DNA of 64,000 nucleotides from Aquabacterium sp. (GTDB lineage Bacteria; Pseudomonadota; Gammaproteobacteria; Burkholderiales; Burkholderiaceae_C): contig NZ_JAQSDR010000002.1 in the NCBI RefSeq assembly GCF_029946005.1, positions 1 through 64,000 on the forward strand, written 5' to 3'. Shown here piece by piece: positions 35,587-44,886 of this stretch. Every line of letters starts with the position of its first letter. Positions within the stretch are counted from its first letter, which is position 1. The position numbers were made by a program, and so were the translations under genes. The notes beneath the pieces are model-generated. The model searched no databases. It saw only the letters and a program-made list of their open reading frames with translations, and had not been told where the DNA came from.

Positions 35587-36606
35587 ATGTTGATCTCCCC
35601 CATCCACCTTCGTGTCCTGGCCACGGTTCTTGACCTGGAGGGCCACGCCTCCAAGCTGGTTTTGAAAGCCTGCGGGATTGAATCCATCGAACGACTGGAT
35701 GATTCGAACTGGGTGCCCTTGAGCTGGTATGACCGATTGGTGCAAACGGCGATGGCGCACACGCGATCGCCACACCTGGGCTTGACGGCGGGCACCAGCC
35801 CGGCCAATCACCGGTATGGCCTGCACCCCATGCTGGCCGTGCACATGCCGAGCTTGCGCCAGGGCCTGACGGACATCATGAAGTTCACTCCGCTGCTGCT
35901 GGAGCGCCCCGAGATCTCGCTTCAGGAAACCGGCGATCTGGCCAAGGTCATCATCAGCCCCATCCTGGAGCGTGGGCCCGCCGCCCTCTTCAGGATTGAA
36001 TTCATCGCCGTGGCGATGATGCAGATGCTCCGGTATGGCGGCGCCGCGGCGATCCGCATCTCGGGCGTCCATTTTTCTTACCCACAGCCCGCACACCACC
36101 TCAAGTACCAAGCGCACTTCGGGTCGGGCCTGGTGTTCAACGCATCGGAAAACGCCATCGTTTTCAACCGCGCGGCCTTGGACCAGCCCCTGCCCTGGCA
36201 TGACCGGGTCAGCTACCTCGAACTCAAGACCAGGGCAGAGTTGAGTTTGAGCACCCTGACCAGGCAGACAGACCTGATCCAGCGCGTCAAGAACGTGCTG
36301 ATCGCGTCGTTTGAAGAGGCCCCGTCGATGGAATACGTGGCCCAGCAGCTGGGCATGAGCCAACGCAGCCTGCGCAGGCACCTGAGCGGTCTGGGCACCA
36401 GCCACACCGACCTGGTGAAGGCATGCCGACAACTCATGGCCGAAAACCGGCTGGCCGACACCGCGGTGCCCCTCAAGCAAATCGCGGGTGAACTGGGTTT
36501 CTCGTCGGTCACCTGCTTTCACCGCGCGTTCAAAACTTGGACCGGCATGACGCCGCAAGCATGGCGAGACCAAGGCCGCAGCCACGGCGGGCTCACGCCT
36601 TCTTGA
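35587..36606 (+). CDS. AraC-family transcriptional regulator (paralog of 32038-33054)
   Basis: [38 protein letters not shown]-terminal HTH with [34 protein letters not shown]. Confidence 0.92.
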   Translation: MLISPIHLRVLATVLDLEGHASKLVLKACGIESIERLDDSNWVPLSWYDRLVQTAMAHTRSPHLGLTAGTSPANHRYGLHPMLAVHMPSLRQGLTDIMKFTPLLLERPEISLQETGDLAKVIISPILERGPAALFRIEFIAVAMMQMLRYGGAAAIRISGVHFSYPQPAHHLKYQAHFGSGLVFNASENAIVFNRAALDQPLPWHDRVSYLELKTRAELSLSTLTRQTDLIQRVKNVLIASFEEAPSMEYVAQQLGMSQRSLRRHLSGLGTSHTDLVKACRQLMAENRLADTAVPLKQIAGELGFSSVTCFHRAFKTWTGMTPQAWRDQGRSHGGLTPS

Positions 36607-36931
36607 TGAACTCCGACTTCAACTGCATCGAACCAAAGCCTTCGATCTTGCAATCGATGTCGTGGTCGCCCTCGATCAGTCGGATGTTCTTGACCTTGGT
36701 GCCCACCTTGACGACCGAGGACGAGCCTTTGATCTTGAGGTCCTTGACCACGGTGACCGAGTCGCCATCTTTCAGCACATTGCCGTAGGCGTCTTTCCAC
36801 ACGCGAGGCTCGGTCGCGGCCACGGCAGCGTCCTGACCCCACTCATGAGCGCAATCCGGGCAGATGAACAGATCGCCATCCGCGTAGGTGTGCTGGGAAT
36901 GGCATTGAGGGCAGGACGGCAGATCACTCAT
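36593..36931 (-). CDS. PhnA/YjdM-family zinc-ribbon protein
   Basis: [28 protein letters not shown]...[25 protein letters not shown]. Confidence 0.94.
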   Translation of the reverse strand: MSDLPSCPQCHSQHTYADGDLFICPDCAHEWGQDAAVAATEPRVWKDAYGNVLKDGDSVTVVKDLKIKGSSSVVKVGTKVKNIRLIEGDHDIDCKIEGFGSMQLKSEFIKKA

Positions 36932-36988
36932 CGGGTTCCTTGTGGGGTGGCCGGACATTGTCGTGGAGAACAGTCGGCAAGCAGCGGC

Positions 36989-37894
36989 TCACCAAGGCGG
37001 CGTCGATGCCGAGTCGAAGCGCTCCACCAGGAAATCCAAAAAAACGCGCACCTTGGCCGACAGGTGATGCCGCTGAGGATAGATGGCGTGGATGTCCGCC
37101 ACCTCACCCCCCCAAGGCGCCAGGATGCGAGACAAGCGGCCGCTGCGCAGGTAAGCGGCCACGTCCCACTCCGACCGCAGCACGATGCCATGGCCAGCCA
37201 AGGCCCAATCCAGGGCCACTTCGCCATGGTTGGTGCTCAAGGGGCCCCGCACTTTCAGCATGAGCTGGTCCTGGCCGTTGGTGAGCTGCCAATGGTTGAA
37301 GGTGGCGGTGTTTTCGCGGATGACGATGCAGCGGTGCTGGGCCAAGTCCTGCGGCGCGCTCGGCACCCCGAACTCAGCAAGGTAGTTGGGCGAAGCGCAC
37401 AGCCATCGCCGGTTGCTCGCGACGCGCCGGGCCAGCACGCGGGCATCGGGGGGCGTGCCGAACTGGATGCCGACATCGATCGCGTGCTCGATCAGGTCCA
37501 GCGGGTGGTCCGTCAAGGTCAGGATCACCTCCACCTGCGGATACCGCAAGGTGAAATCGGAGATCGCCGGGGCCAGGTGGCGCCGCCCAAAGCCGAACGT
37601 GGCATTGACCCTCAGCACGCCCCTGGGCGCTTGGCGGTCTGCCGCCAACGACTCCTCCAGCCCCTCCAGGTCGCGCAGGATCTGCTCACCCTCGCTGAGG
37701 TAACGCTGCCCTTCGGCGGTGAGGCTCAAGCGTCGGGTCGTGCGGTTGAGCAAGCGCAATCCGAGGCGCTTTTCCAAAGCGGCCAGTCGGCGGCTCACGT
37801 TGGGCGGGGTGATGCCCATCTCCTGGGCGGCCGCGGCCAAGCTGGGCTGGCGCGCCAGGGCCACGAAGAAAGCCAGGTCAGAGACAGTGTTCAT
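36989..37894 (-). CDS. LysR-family transcriptional regulator
   Basis: N-terminal wHTH LAFFVALARQPSLAAAAQEMGITPPNVSRRLAALEKRLGLRLLNRTTRRLSLT. Confidence 0.95.
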   Translation of the reverse strand: MNTVSDLAFFVALARQPSLAAAAQEMGITPPNVSRRLAALEKRLGLRLLNRTTRRLSLTAEGQRYLSEGEQILRDLEGLEESLAADRQAPRGVLRVNATFGFGRRHLAPAISDFTLRYPQVEVILTLTDHPLDLIEHAIDVGIQFGTPPDARVLARRVASNRRWLCASPNYLAEFGVPSAPQDLAQHRCIVIRENTATFNHWQLTNGQDQLMLKVRGPLSTNHGEVALDWALAGHGIVLRSEWDVAAYLRSGRLSRILAPWGGEVADIHAIYPQRHHLSAKVRVFLDFLVERFDSASTPPW

Positions 37895-37904
37895 TCGTGC
37901 GCCT

Positions 37905-37925
37905 TTCGCAAGGATGAATTGCGAA
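37905..37925. promoter_or_regulatory. Candidate LysR operator (T-N11-A type)
   Basis: Perfect inverted repeat TTCGCAA-N7-TTGCGAA in the divergent lysR / TSUP intergenic region. Confidence 0.65.
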
Positions 37926-37959
37926 CAAGTCGATTGTATTTATTTTACGCATCAATACC

Positions 37960-38736
37960 ATGGAAGGCATGCTTGCCATCCTCCCCCTGCTCACCGCTTT
38001 GCTGATCGGCGCCAGCCTGGGTTTCATGGGCGGGGTCTTCGGCATCGGGGGCGGCATCATCGCGGTGCCTTTGCTGGTGCTGGGCTTTGGCCTGGACCAA
38101 CCCATCGCGCAAGGCACGGCCCTGGTGCTGATGGCGCCCAACCTGCTGGTGGGCTGGTGGCGCTACCACCAGCGTCATCCCATGAAATGGCAGGCCATGT
38201 CCGCCATCGCCTTGTCGGCCTCGCTGACGACCTGGCTGGTCGCCCAGGTGGCCACCCGGATGGACCCGCTGGTGCTGCGGGTGATTTTCAGCGTGTTCAT
38301 GGTCGTGCTGGCCCTTCGCTTGTGGCACACCGCCCAGCACCATCAAGCCGACGCCCCGCCCGTGGAGCGCCCCCTGAACCTGCGCGTGCTGCCCCTCGTC
38401 GGCATGGTCGGTGGCTGCAGCATGGGGCTGCTCGGCATTGGCGGCGGCCTCATGGCGGGGCCTTTGCTGTCCGGCTGGCTGGGGCAGCGCCAAACCACGG
38501 CACAAGGCTTGTCCCTGGCCCTGGTCGCGCCCAGTTCGGTCGTGGCCCTGGCCACTTACGCGGGGGCCCACCACGTCGATTGGGCCTTGGGCCTGCCCAT
38601 GGCCGTCGGGGGCGTGCTGACCGTGTCAGCGGGTGTGGCCCTGGCCCACCGCCTGCCTGAGCGGCCCATGCGCTTGTCGTTCGTGGCCATCCTGATGGCG
38701 ACCGCCTTGTGGCTGGTCGCGGCCCCACATGGATGA
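37960..38736 (+). CDS. TSUP-family (TauE/SafE-like) permease
   Basis: GASLGFMGGVFGIGGGIIAVPLLVLGFGLDQPIAQGTALVLMAPN; second repeat MGLLGIGGGLMAGPLL. Confidence 0.92.
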   Translation: MEGMLAILPLLTALLIGASLGFMGGVFGIGGGIIAVPLLVLGFGLDQPIAQGTALVLMAPNLLVGWWRYHQRHPMKWQAMSAIALSASLTTWLVAQVATRMDPLVLRVIFSVFMVVLALRLWHTAQHHQADAPPVERPLNLRVLPLVGMVGGCSMGLLGIGGGLMAGPLLSGWLGQRQTTAQGLSLALVAPSSVVALATYAGAHHVDWALGLPMAVGGVLTVSAGVALAHRLPERPMRLSFVAILMATALWLVAAPHG

Positions 38737-38826
38737 GTGCTGGCGGCCAGGTGCCCATGCCAAGCCGATACACTGACCGCAGGCGACATGGGGCGCCTGC
38801 TGGCCCTGCTGCACGAGATTGAGCAC

Positions 38827-39063
38827 ATGAAAACTTACGACATTGAAATACAGCGCCTTAAATCGGCGAAGCATTACAACGGCCTGATCGAAATCGGCGT
38901 GGATGTGTTGGTGCAAGCCCGGCCAGCGCGTGATGAGCACACCGGCACCACCTGCCTGTCCCTGCCGGTCGATGACGCGCGCACCCTGCTGATTTTGCTC
39001 AAGCAGCAAATCACCGAGCTGGACAAATTGCAGCCGCGCAGCCGGCGATCGGGACGGTGCTGA
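38827..39063 (+). CDS. Small hypothetical protein
   Basis: MKTYDIEIQRLKSAKHYNGLIEIGVDVLVQARPARDEHTGTTCLSLPVDDARTLLILLKQQITELDK. Confidence 0.65.
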   Translation: MKTYDIEIQRLKSAKHYNGLIEIGVDVLVQARPARDEHTGTTCLSLPVDDARTLLILLKQQITELDKLQPRSRRSGRC

Positions 39064-39189
39064 GGCCCAGCCCCGTCAATGGCGGCCTGTCGGACTGAGC
39101 CTACGCCTGGCGTAGGTCCTGGCTGGCTGCAATGGGCCCGCCCCCTGGTCATGATCGTGGACACACACCCTGCCCACGAAAGCCCCAAC

Positions 39190-40164
39190 ATGTCCACCAG
39201 CCCCGCCCTTGCCGCACAGGCACCCATTGCCGAAGGCTCGCCGTGGTCCCAAACTGCCCCATTGTTCGTGGTGCTGAATGGCGGATCGGGGCACATCCAG
39301 GCCCAGGAAAGGGTGGACACGGTGAGGCGCGTTTTTCAGGAAGCTGGTCGGCATTTCGAACTGTTGGAAGTGAGCGATCCCCAGCAACTGCCTCCCACCA
39401 TTGCGCGCGCCATTGAACTGGCCAGGCAGCACCACGGCGCCGTGGTGGCAGCCGGGGGCGATGGCACCATCAATGCGGTCGTGCAACAGGTGTTGCCCAC
39501 GGGCCTGCCGCTGGGCATCTTGCCGCAGGGCACGTTCAATTACTTCGGCCGCAACCAAGGCATCTCGTCTGACATCGAAGAGGCGGCCCGTTCACTGCTG
39601 ACCGCCCAACTCAAGCCGGTGCAAGTGGGCCTGATCAATGAACAGGCCTTCATCGTCAACGCCAGCATGGGCTTGTACCCCACCTTGCTGCAGGACCGCG
39701 AAGCCTTCAAGCAACGCTTTGGGCGCAGCCGGGTCGTGGCCCTGCTCGCCAGCCTGGCCACCATGCTGCGCGAGCACCGCGACTGGGTCATCAAACTGAC
39801 GCTGGACCACAGCACGCACACCATCGTCACGCCCACCTTGTTCGTCGGCAATAACGCGCTGCAGATGGAACAGATCGGCATCCCCGAGGCACCCGCCTTG
39901 CAGGATGGCCAACTGGTGGCCATTGCCGTCAAGCCCGTGGGCAAGCTGGCCATGCTGGGTTTGCTGCTGCGTGGCGCTCTGGGCCAACTGGGCGATGCCG
40001 ACAAGGTGTCGAGCTTCGCCTTCACCAGTTTGACCGTGTCACCCCGGCGCCCTCACCGGCCCCGGCGCCTGAAGGTGGCCACCGACGGCGAAGTGATCTG
40101 GATGAACACACCCTTGCACTTTCGGCCCTCACCACGGCCGCTGATGCTGCTGGTGCCGATGTGA
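39190..40164 (+). CDS. Diacylglycerol/sphingosine kinase-like lipid kinase
   Basis: LFVVLNGGSGHIQAQER; VVAAGGDGTINAVVQQV; LPLGILPQGTFNYFGRN. Confidence 0.92.
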   Translation: MSTSPALAAQAPIAEGSPWSQTAPLFVVLNGGSGHIQAQERVDTVRRVFQEAGRHFELLEVSDPQQLPPTIARAIELARQHHGAVVAAGGDGTINAVVQQVLPTGLPLGILPQGTFNYFGRNQGISSDIEEAARSLLTAQLKPVQVGLINEQAFIVNASMGLYPTLLQDREAFKQRFGRSRVVALLASLATMLREHRDWVIKLTLDHSTHTIVTPTLFVGNNALQMEQIGIPEAPALQDGQLVAIAVKPVGKLAMLGLLLRGALGQLGDADKVSSFAFTSLTVSPRRPHRPRRLKVATDGEVIWMNTPLHFRPSPRPLMLLVPM

Positions 40165-40973
40165 GCGTGTTGCTGCAGATTTCCGACCCTCATTTCGGGA
40201 CCGAGCAGTCCCCCGTGATGGCGGCCTTGCTGCGGTTGGCCCAAGCGCAGAAGCCCGACATCGTCGTCTGGTCGGGCGACATCACCCAAAGGGCACGGCG
40301 CTCGCAATTTTCCGCGGCACGGCGCTTTGCCGATGAGATCACGACCCCTCACCGCCTGGTCATTCCCGGCAACCATGACATCCCCTTGTTCAACGTGGCG
40401 GCGAGGCTGCTGGCGCCTTATGCCAACTTTCAACACGCCTTCGGCCCGGAACTGGCGCCCTGCATCTCGACCCCACAGTGGCTGGTGATCGGGGTCAACA
40501 CCACGCGCCCCTGGCGCCACAAAAATGGTGAGGTCTCGGCCGCGCAGATCGGCCACGTGGCCGACCGGCTGAAGGCCGCGCAGCCAGGCCAGGTCAAGGT
40601 GGTGGTGGTGCACCAGCCAGTGTGCGTGACCCTCGACAGCGATCGCGAGAACCTGCTGAAGGGGCATGAAGCGGCCTTGTTGAACTGGGGCGCGGCCGGT
40701 GTGGATCTGATCCTGGGTGGGCACATCCACCTGCCCTATGTGGTGCCGCAGCACAGCTGTGGCGGCGCCACCGAACGGGCCTTCTGGGTGGTGCAGGCGG
40801 GCACGGCTTTGTCGTCCAGGGTGCGGGGGGGCCAGGCCAACTCGGTCAATCTGATCCGGCGGGCCCGCATGCCCGGTCAAGCCACATCCATTGAGCGCTG
40901 GGACTACGACCAACAACACGCGGCCTTTGCGCTGGTCAGCAGGTTGGACGTGAACGTGCCGACAGCGCGATGA
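40161..40973 (+). CDS. Calcineurin-like metallophosphoesterase
   Basis: LLQISDPHFG, VVWSGDITQRA, LVIPGNHDIP, LILGGHIHLPY; GTG start overlapping the upstream stop. Confidence 0.93.
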   Translation: MSVLLQISDPHFGTEQSPVMAALLRLAQAQKPDIVVWSGDITQRARRSQFSAARRFADEITTPHRLVIPGNHDIPLFNVAARLLAPYANFQHAFGPELAPCISTPQWLVIGVNTTRPWRHKNGEVSAAQIGHVADRLKAAQPGQVKVVVVHQPVCVTLDSDRENLLKGHEAALLNWGAAGVDLILGGHIHLPYVVPQHSCGGATERAFWVVQAGTALSSRVRGGQANSVNLIRRARMPGQATSIERWDYDQQHAAFALVSRLDVNVPTAR

Positions 40974-41616
40974 CGCACAAAGCCATCCACACCAGCGCCT
41001 CCACCACACCGGCCAACACGTCGGTGAGAAAGTGAACGCCCAGGTACACGCGGCTCCAGCACACCAGGCCGATCACTAGCAGAGCGGCCACGCCCGTCAC
41101 CCATCGCCACCCCGGGCCGCGCACGTGCACCAAAACCACCAGCGCAAAAAAACCATACAGCAGGGTGGTGCCAGACGCATGCCCACTGGGAAAGCTGAAG
41201 GTGGCCAAATGCAGCAGGGCCTCGTCCGCGCCGGGCCTCGGCCGCGCGAACCCATGCTTGAGCAACACATTGAGCGCGGAGCCTGCCGGGAAAAACAGCC
41301 ACAAGGGCAGCAACCAATGGCGGTGCCCGCGCATCACCCACAGACACACGGACAAGCCCACGGTGTAGACCGAGATGGCCATGACCGAATGCAGGTTCGT
41401 GATGAGCAGCAAGGCCTGCGTCAGGGCGGGTGAACGCGATTGAAGGGCCCATTCGGTGGCCTGGGTGTCCAGCCCATTCTGATGTCCCTGGGTCATCACC
41501 AGCCAGGCCAAGCCCATGAACCCGGGCACGCCCAGGCACAGGATACCCACCGCCAGCGGGCGCAGGCGCTGAAACGCCGCCCGGGGAAAATTGCCCAGCC
41601 GCCCCAGGCCCGCCAC
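40936..41616 (-). CDS. PAP2-family phosphatase
   Basis: KHGFARPRPGADEALLHLATFSFPSGHASGTTLLYGF...CWSRVYLGVHFLTDVLAG; likely GTG start at 41616 just after the mltB stop, not 41754. Confidence 0.9.
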   Translation of the reverse strand: MAGLGRLGNFPRAAFQRLRPLAVGILCLGVPGFMGLAWLVMTQGHQNGLDTQATEWALQSRSPALTQALLLITNLHSVMAISVYTVGLSVCLWVMRGHRHWLLPLWLFFPAGSALNVLLKHGFARPRPGADEALLHLATFSFPSGHASGTTLLYGFFALVVLVHVRGPGWRWVTGVAALLVIGLVCWSRVYLGVHFLTDVLAGVVEALVWMALCVIALSARSRPTC

Positions 41617-41617
41617 G

Positions 41618-42847
41618 CTACTGGTCCTGCTGCAAACGCTGCAGCAACTCGGCCGTGGGATGGCCATCCGCTGGCCAACCCACACTGCTTTGAAACGCCC
41701 GCAAGGCCTTGCGTGTGGCGGGCCCCATTTGCCCATCGGGTGGGCCGCTGTCAAAGCCGCGGCGATTCAGGGCCGCTTGCAGGGCCAGCATTTCGCCACG
41801 GGTCAGCGCACGCAAATCCAGGGGCCAGGGGGCCTGAACGCCAGGCCCACCGCCAATGCGCTGCGCCAGCAGGCACACGGTGAGCGCGTAACTGGCCGAG
41901 TTGTTGTAGCGCAAGATGGTGCGGTAGTTGCGGCCCACCATGAAGGCGGGCCCACGTGCCCCGGCGGGCATCAAGATGGCCGCATCCGCCAGCGACGGCC
42001 ACGGCGCATCGCCCATGGAGCGCACCCCTTCGGCCGCCCATTGCGCTGATGACTGCAGCACGGCTGGGTCGGCGCGAGCCGGATCGAAACCCGCGGGCAG
42101 TTGAACCTCCAGGCCCCAGCCCTCATCAGCCCGCCAACCCGACTTCGCCAGGTAGTTGGCGGTGGAGGCCAGCACGTCGGCCATGCTGCCCCAGATGTCT
42201 CGGCGCCCGTCGCCATCGGCATCCACCGCATAGGCCAGGTAAGACGACGGCATGAACTGTGTCTGGCCCATGGCACCCGCCCACGAGCCAATCATGCGGG
42301 CCCGGTCAATGTCACCCTGCTGAAGGATCTTCAAAGCCGACAGAAGCTCGCCGCGCGCCCAGGTTTCGCGCCGCCCCTCGAAGCCCAGTGTGGCCAAGGC
42401 ATCGATGACGGGCACATCGCCGTAGTTGCCCCCGTAGTTGCTTTCGATGCCCCACACCGCCATCAAGATGGGGCCGGGCACACCATGGCGCGCCGTGGCC
42501 GCCTCAGCCTCCAGGCGCAAGTCCAGCTGCTTTTGCTGACCCGTGGCCACGCGCTGCGGCGTGATGACGGCGTCCAGGTAATCCCAGACAGTGCGCGTGA
42601 ACTCAGGCTGGGCGCGATCCGCCTCGACGGCCCGATGCCGAAGTTGCACGCCATCCAAGGCGCTGTGCAAGGTGGCCTCGTCGATGCCTGCAGCGCGGGC
42701 GGTTTCACGGTAGTTCGCCACCCATTGCGCGAAGCGCTGCTCAATGGGCACGTCGGTGGGAGCCTGCGTCGCGGGGCCCGAGGCACAGCCTGACAGGACG
42801 GCCAGCGCCAGCAGGGCTGACCTGAGGTGAAGGGAAGGCAAAGGCAT
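41618..42847 (-). CDS. Lytic murein transglycosylase B-like, with C-terminal PG-binding domain
   Basis: Lipobox LAVLSGCAS; PGPILMAVWGIESNYGGNYGD; GAMGQTQFMPSSYLAYAVDADGDGRRDIW; RGFDSGPPDGQMGPATRKALRAFQ. Confidence 0.95.
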   Translation of the reverse strand: MPLPSLHLRSALLALAVLSGCASGPATQAPTDVPIEQRFAQWVANYRETARAAGIDEATLHSALDGVQLRHRAVEADRAQPEFTRTVWDYLDAVITPQRVATGQQKQLDLRLEAEAATARHGVPGPILMAVWGIESNYGGNYGDVPVIDALATLGFEGRRETWARGELLSALKILQQGDIDRARMIGSWAGAMGQTQFMPSSYLAYAVDADGDGRRDIWGSMADVLASTANYLAKSGWRADEGWGLEVQLPAGFDPARADPAVLQSSAQWAAEGVRSMGDAPWPSLADAAILMPAGARGPAFMVGRNYRTILRYNNSASYALTVCLLAQRIGGGPGVQAPWPLDLRALTRGEMLALQAALNRRGFDSGPPDGQMGPATRKALRAFQSSVGWPADGHPTAELLQRLQQDQ

Positions 42848-42893
42848 GAGGACTCCAGAAGCCCACCCAGTCTACTGAACCCATGATGACCCC

Positions 42894-44456
42894 ATGGACT
42901 CCCTGATCACCGCCGCTGCGCGCGCCCTCGCAGCGGGCGATGCGCTCGGTGCACTCAAGCGTGTCGCCCTGCGCGATGACCCACCCGCGCTGGCACTGCG
43001 CGGCATCGCCATGGCCCAACTGGGGGAACACCCCCGCGCCCGGGAGTTGCTGCGCCTCGCCGCCCGTGGATTTGGCGCCAAGGAAGAACTGGCGCGTGCA
43101 CGTTGCGTGGTGGCCGAAGCAGAAGTGGCCCTCGCGATGCGCGACCTGAGTGGCCACGTCAGTTCGCTGCGCGCGCTGGCCGCGGCAACGGCCACGCTGG
43201 ACGCACGCGCCGACCATGCCAATGCCCAGCAAGCCCGCCTGATCGCCGTGCGTCGGCTCCTGCTGCTGGGCCAACTTGACGAAGCCGCCGCCACCCTGGA
43301 CCAGGCCCAGGCAGCACTCACCCGTGCGCACGAGGCGGCCCTGCACGCGGGCGTCCCGGCCTTGCTGGCCGAAGTGGCCGAGCTGCGGTCTTCGCTCGAA
43401 CACACGGCCGCTCGGCGACTCTCGCCACAAGGCGAGCAAGCCTTGCGTCTGGACGAGGTCGCGGCACTGATGGACTCAGGCGCCTTGGTGCTGGATGCCT
43501 GCCGCCACGGCCTGCGCGCGGGCGATGCCTGGTTAGCGCTGGTGCGTCGGCCCGTGTTGTTCACCCTGGCCCGAGCGCTCGCCGACGCCTGGCCCAGCGA
43601 TGCTGACCGCACCCAGCCAGCAGCCCACCAAGCCGAAATCGTGCGCGAGTACGGACCTTTCGGCGACGCTGATCGCATCCACGGTGTCACCCACGACGGC
43701 CAGCGCGTTTGGGCGGCCACGGGCGCCCAACTGCTCGCCTTCGACCCCCAAAGCGGCGAAGCCAGCCGCACACTGAACGTCGCCTGCGATGCCGGCACGG
43801 CCTTCGATGGCACCCACCTGTATCAGATCGCCGAGACCCGCATCGACAAGATCGACCCAGCCACCGGCCAGGTGGTGGCGTCGATCCCCGCCCCCGGCAG
43901 TGGCAGCGATTCGGGCTTGACGTGGGCCGAAGGCAGCCTTTGGGTGGGGCAGTACCGAGACCGCAAAATTCACCAGGTCGATCCGCAGACCGGCCGGGTG
44001 CTGCGCCGCATCCATCCGCAAAGCGGTGCCGTGCTGGAGCGCTTGGCCATGCCCAGTGGCACCGGGGTCAGCGGGCTGGAGTCGGATGGGGCCGAGCTTT
44101 TTTATTGCGGCGGGGGCATGAGCGGCAAGGTCCGCGCTGTGCAACGGCCCAAAAGGACGACGGCCATCAGCGGCTCGCGATCACAGGCTCGATTTTCTGA
44201 GCGCGCTGAGTTGCCTTTTCAAGGCTTGAATGGCTTTTATGTGGGCCTGCTGGGCGTCTTGCTCATACTGCGCCACCGCCAATCGGCGCAACTCAATGCC
44301 CTTGGCCAAAGCCGCACGGTACTTGGATTCCGTGTAAGTGTTCTGGCTGCCGATGTAGATGTTTTTGATCTGCGAAGGACGGCCCAAGCGCGGCAGCAGA
44401 ACGGAAAGCCCAGCGACCATCGGCCGACCTGGGCGAGCCCGAACAATCGGGCCTGA
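42894..44456 (+). CDS. Chimeric ORF: TPR/HTH-regulator N-terminus plus glutamine-cyclotransferase-like propeller plus non-homologous tail
   Basis: N-terminal helical repeats (REL..AA.GF, LGQLDEAAATLDQAQ), then EIVREYGPFGDADRIHGVTHDGQRVWAATG...; the tail after ~44160 lies antisense to the 44181-44723 gene. Confidence 0.6.
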   Translation: MDSLITAAARALAAGDALGALKRVALRDDPPALALRGIAMAQLGEHPRARELLRLAARGFGAKEELARARCVVAEAEVALAMRDLSGHVSSLRALAAATATLDARADHANAQQARLIAVRRLLLLGQLDEAAATLDQAQAALTRAHEAALHAGVPALLAEVAELRSSLEHTAARRLSPQGEQALRLDEVAALMDSGALVLDACRHGLRAGDAWLALVRRPVLFTLARALADAWPSDADRTQPAAHQAEIVREYGPFGDADRIHGVTHDGQRVWAATGAQLLAFDPQSGEASRTLNVACDAGTAFDGTHLYQIAETRIDKIDPATGQVVASIPAPGSGSDSGLTWAEGSLWVGQYRDRKIHQVDPQTGRVLRRIHPQSGAVLERLAMPSGTGVSGLESDGAELFYCGGGMSGKVRAVQRPKRTTAISGSRSQARFSERAELPFQGLNGFYVGLLGVLLILRHRQSAQLNALGQSRTVLGFRVSVLAADVDVFDLRRTAQARQQNGKPSDHRPTWASPNNRA

Positions 44457-44723
44457 AATGCCAGAAGGCAAATCAGAGGTCTTGCTCGAGCTGGGTGCCC
44501 TTTGGGTGGCAACAGGGGGCGGCACGGCCGCCGCGCGTGCGATCAGTTCGGCCATCGCATTGGCCAGCGACTTTTGGGGGTCAGCGCTCGGCCCATCTGA
44601 GAACAGCTTGGTGCCCTGAAACCGAACTTGCCAACCATGGGTTGACTGGGAATCAATGCGCTGGATGCCCTGAGGAACCTCCAAGGCGAGACCGGTGGGA
44701 AGCGTGATGGTGCGAAATTTCAT
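44181..44723 (-). CDS. Hypothetical protein, possibly AP2-like DNA-binding
   Basis: MKFRTITLPTGLALEVPQGIQRIDSQSTHGWQVRFQGTKLFSDG...KSLANAMAELIARAA; second similar segment GLSVLLPRLGRPSQIKNIYIGSQNTYTESKYRAALAKGIELR. Confidence 0.65.
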   Translation of the reverse strand: MKFRTITLPTGLALEVPQGIQRIDSQSTHGWQVRFQGTKLFSDGPSADPQKSLANAMAELIARAAAVPPPVATQRAPSSSKTSDLPSGISGPIVRARPGRPMVAGLSVLLPRLGRPSQIKNIYIGSQNTYTESKYRAALAKGIELRRLAVAQYEQDAQQAHIKAIQALKRQLSALRKSSL

Positions 44724-44886
44724 GGGGCAGTTGTTGGATGCAAGCTGACTCCCTAATGAGTTTTGGGCGATTATGCCTCTTAGAGAAAGCGCCATCAAAC
44801 CCATGCTTGACGTGGTTTTTTCGTCCGCTTGGCCAATCAGTTAGGCGCGCATGCATCATGCACCATGCAGTTCCGCCGAGCACCCC

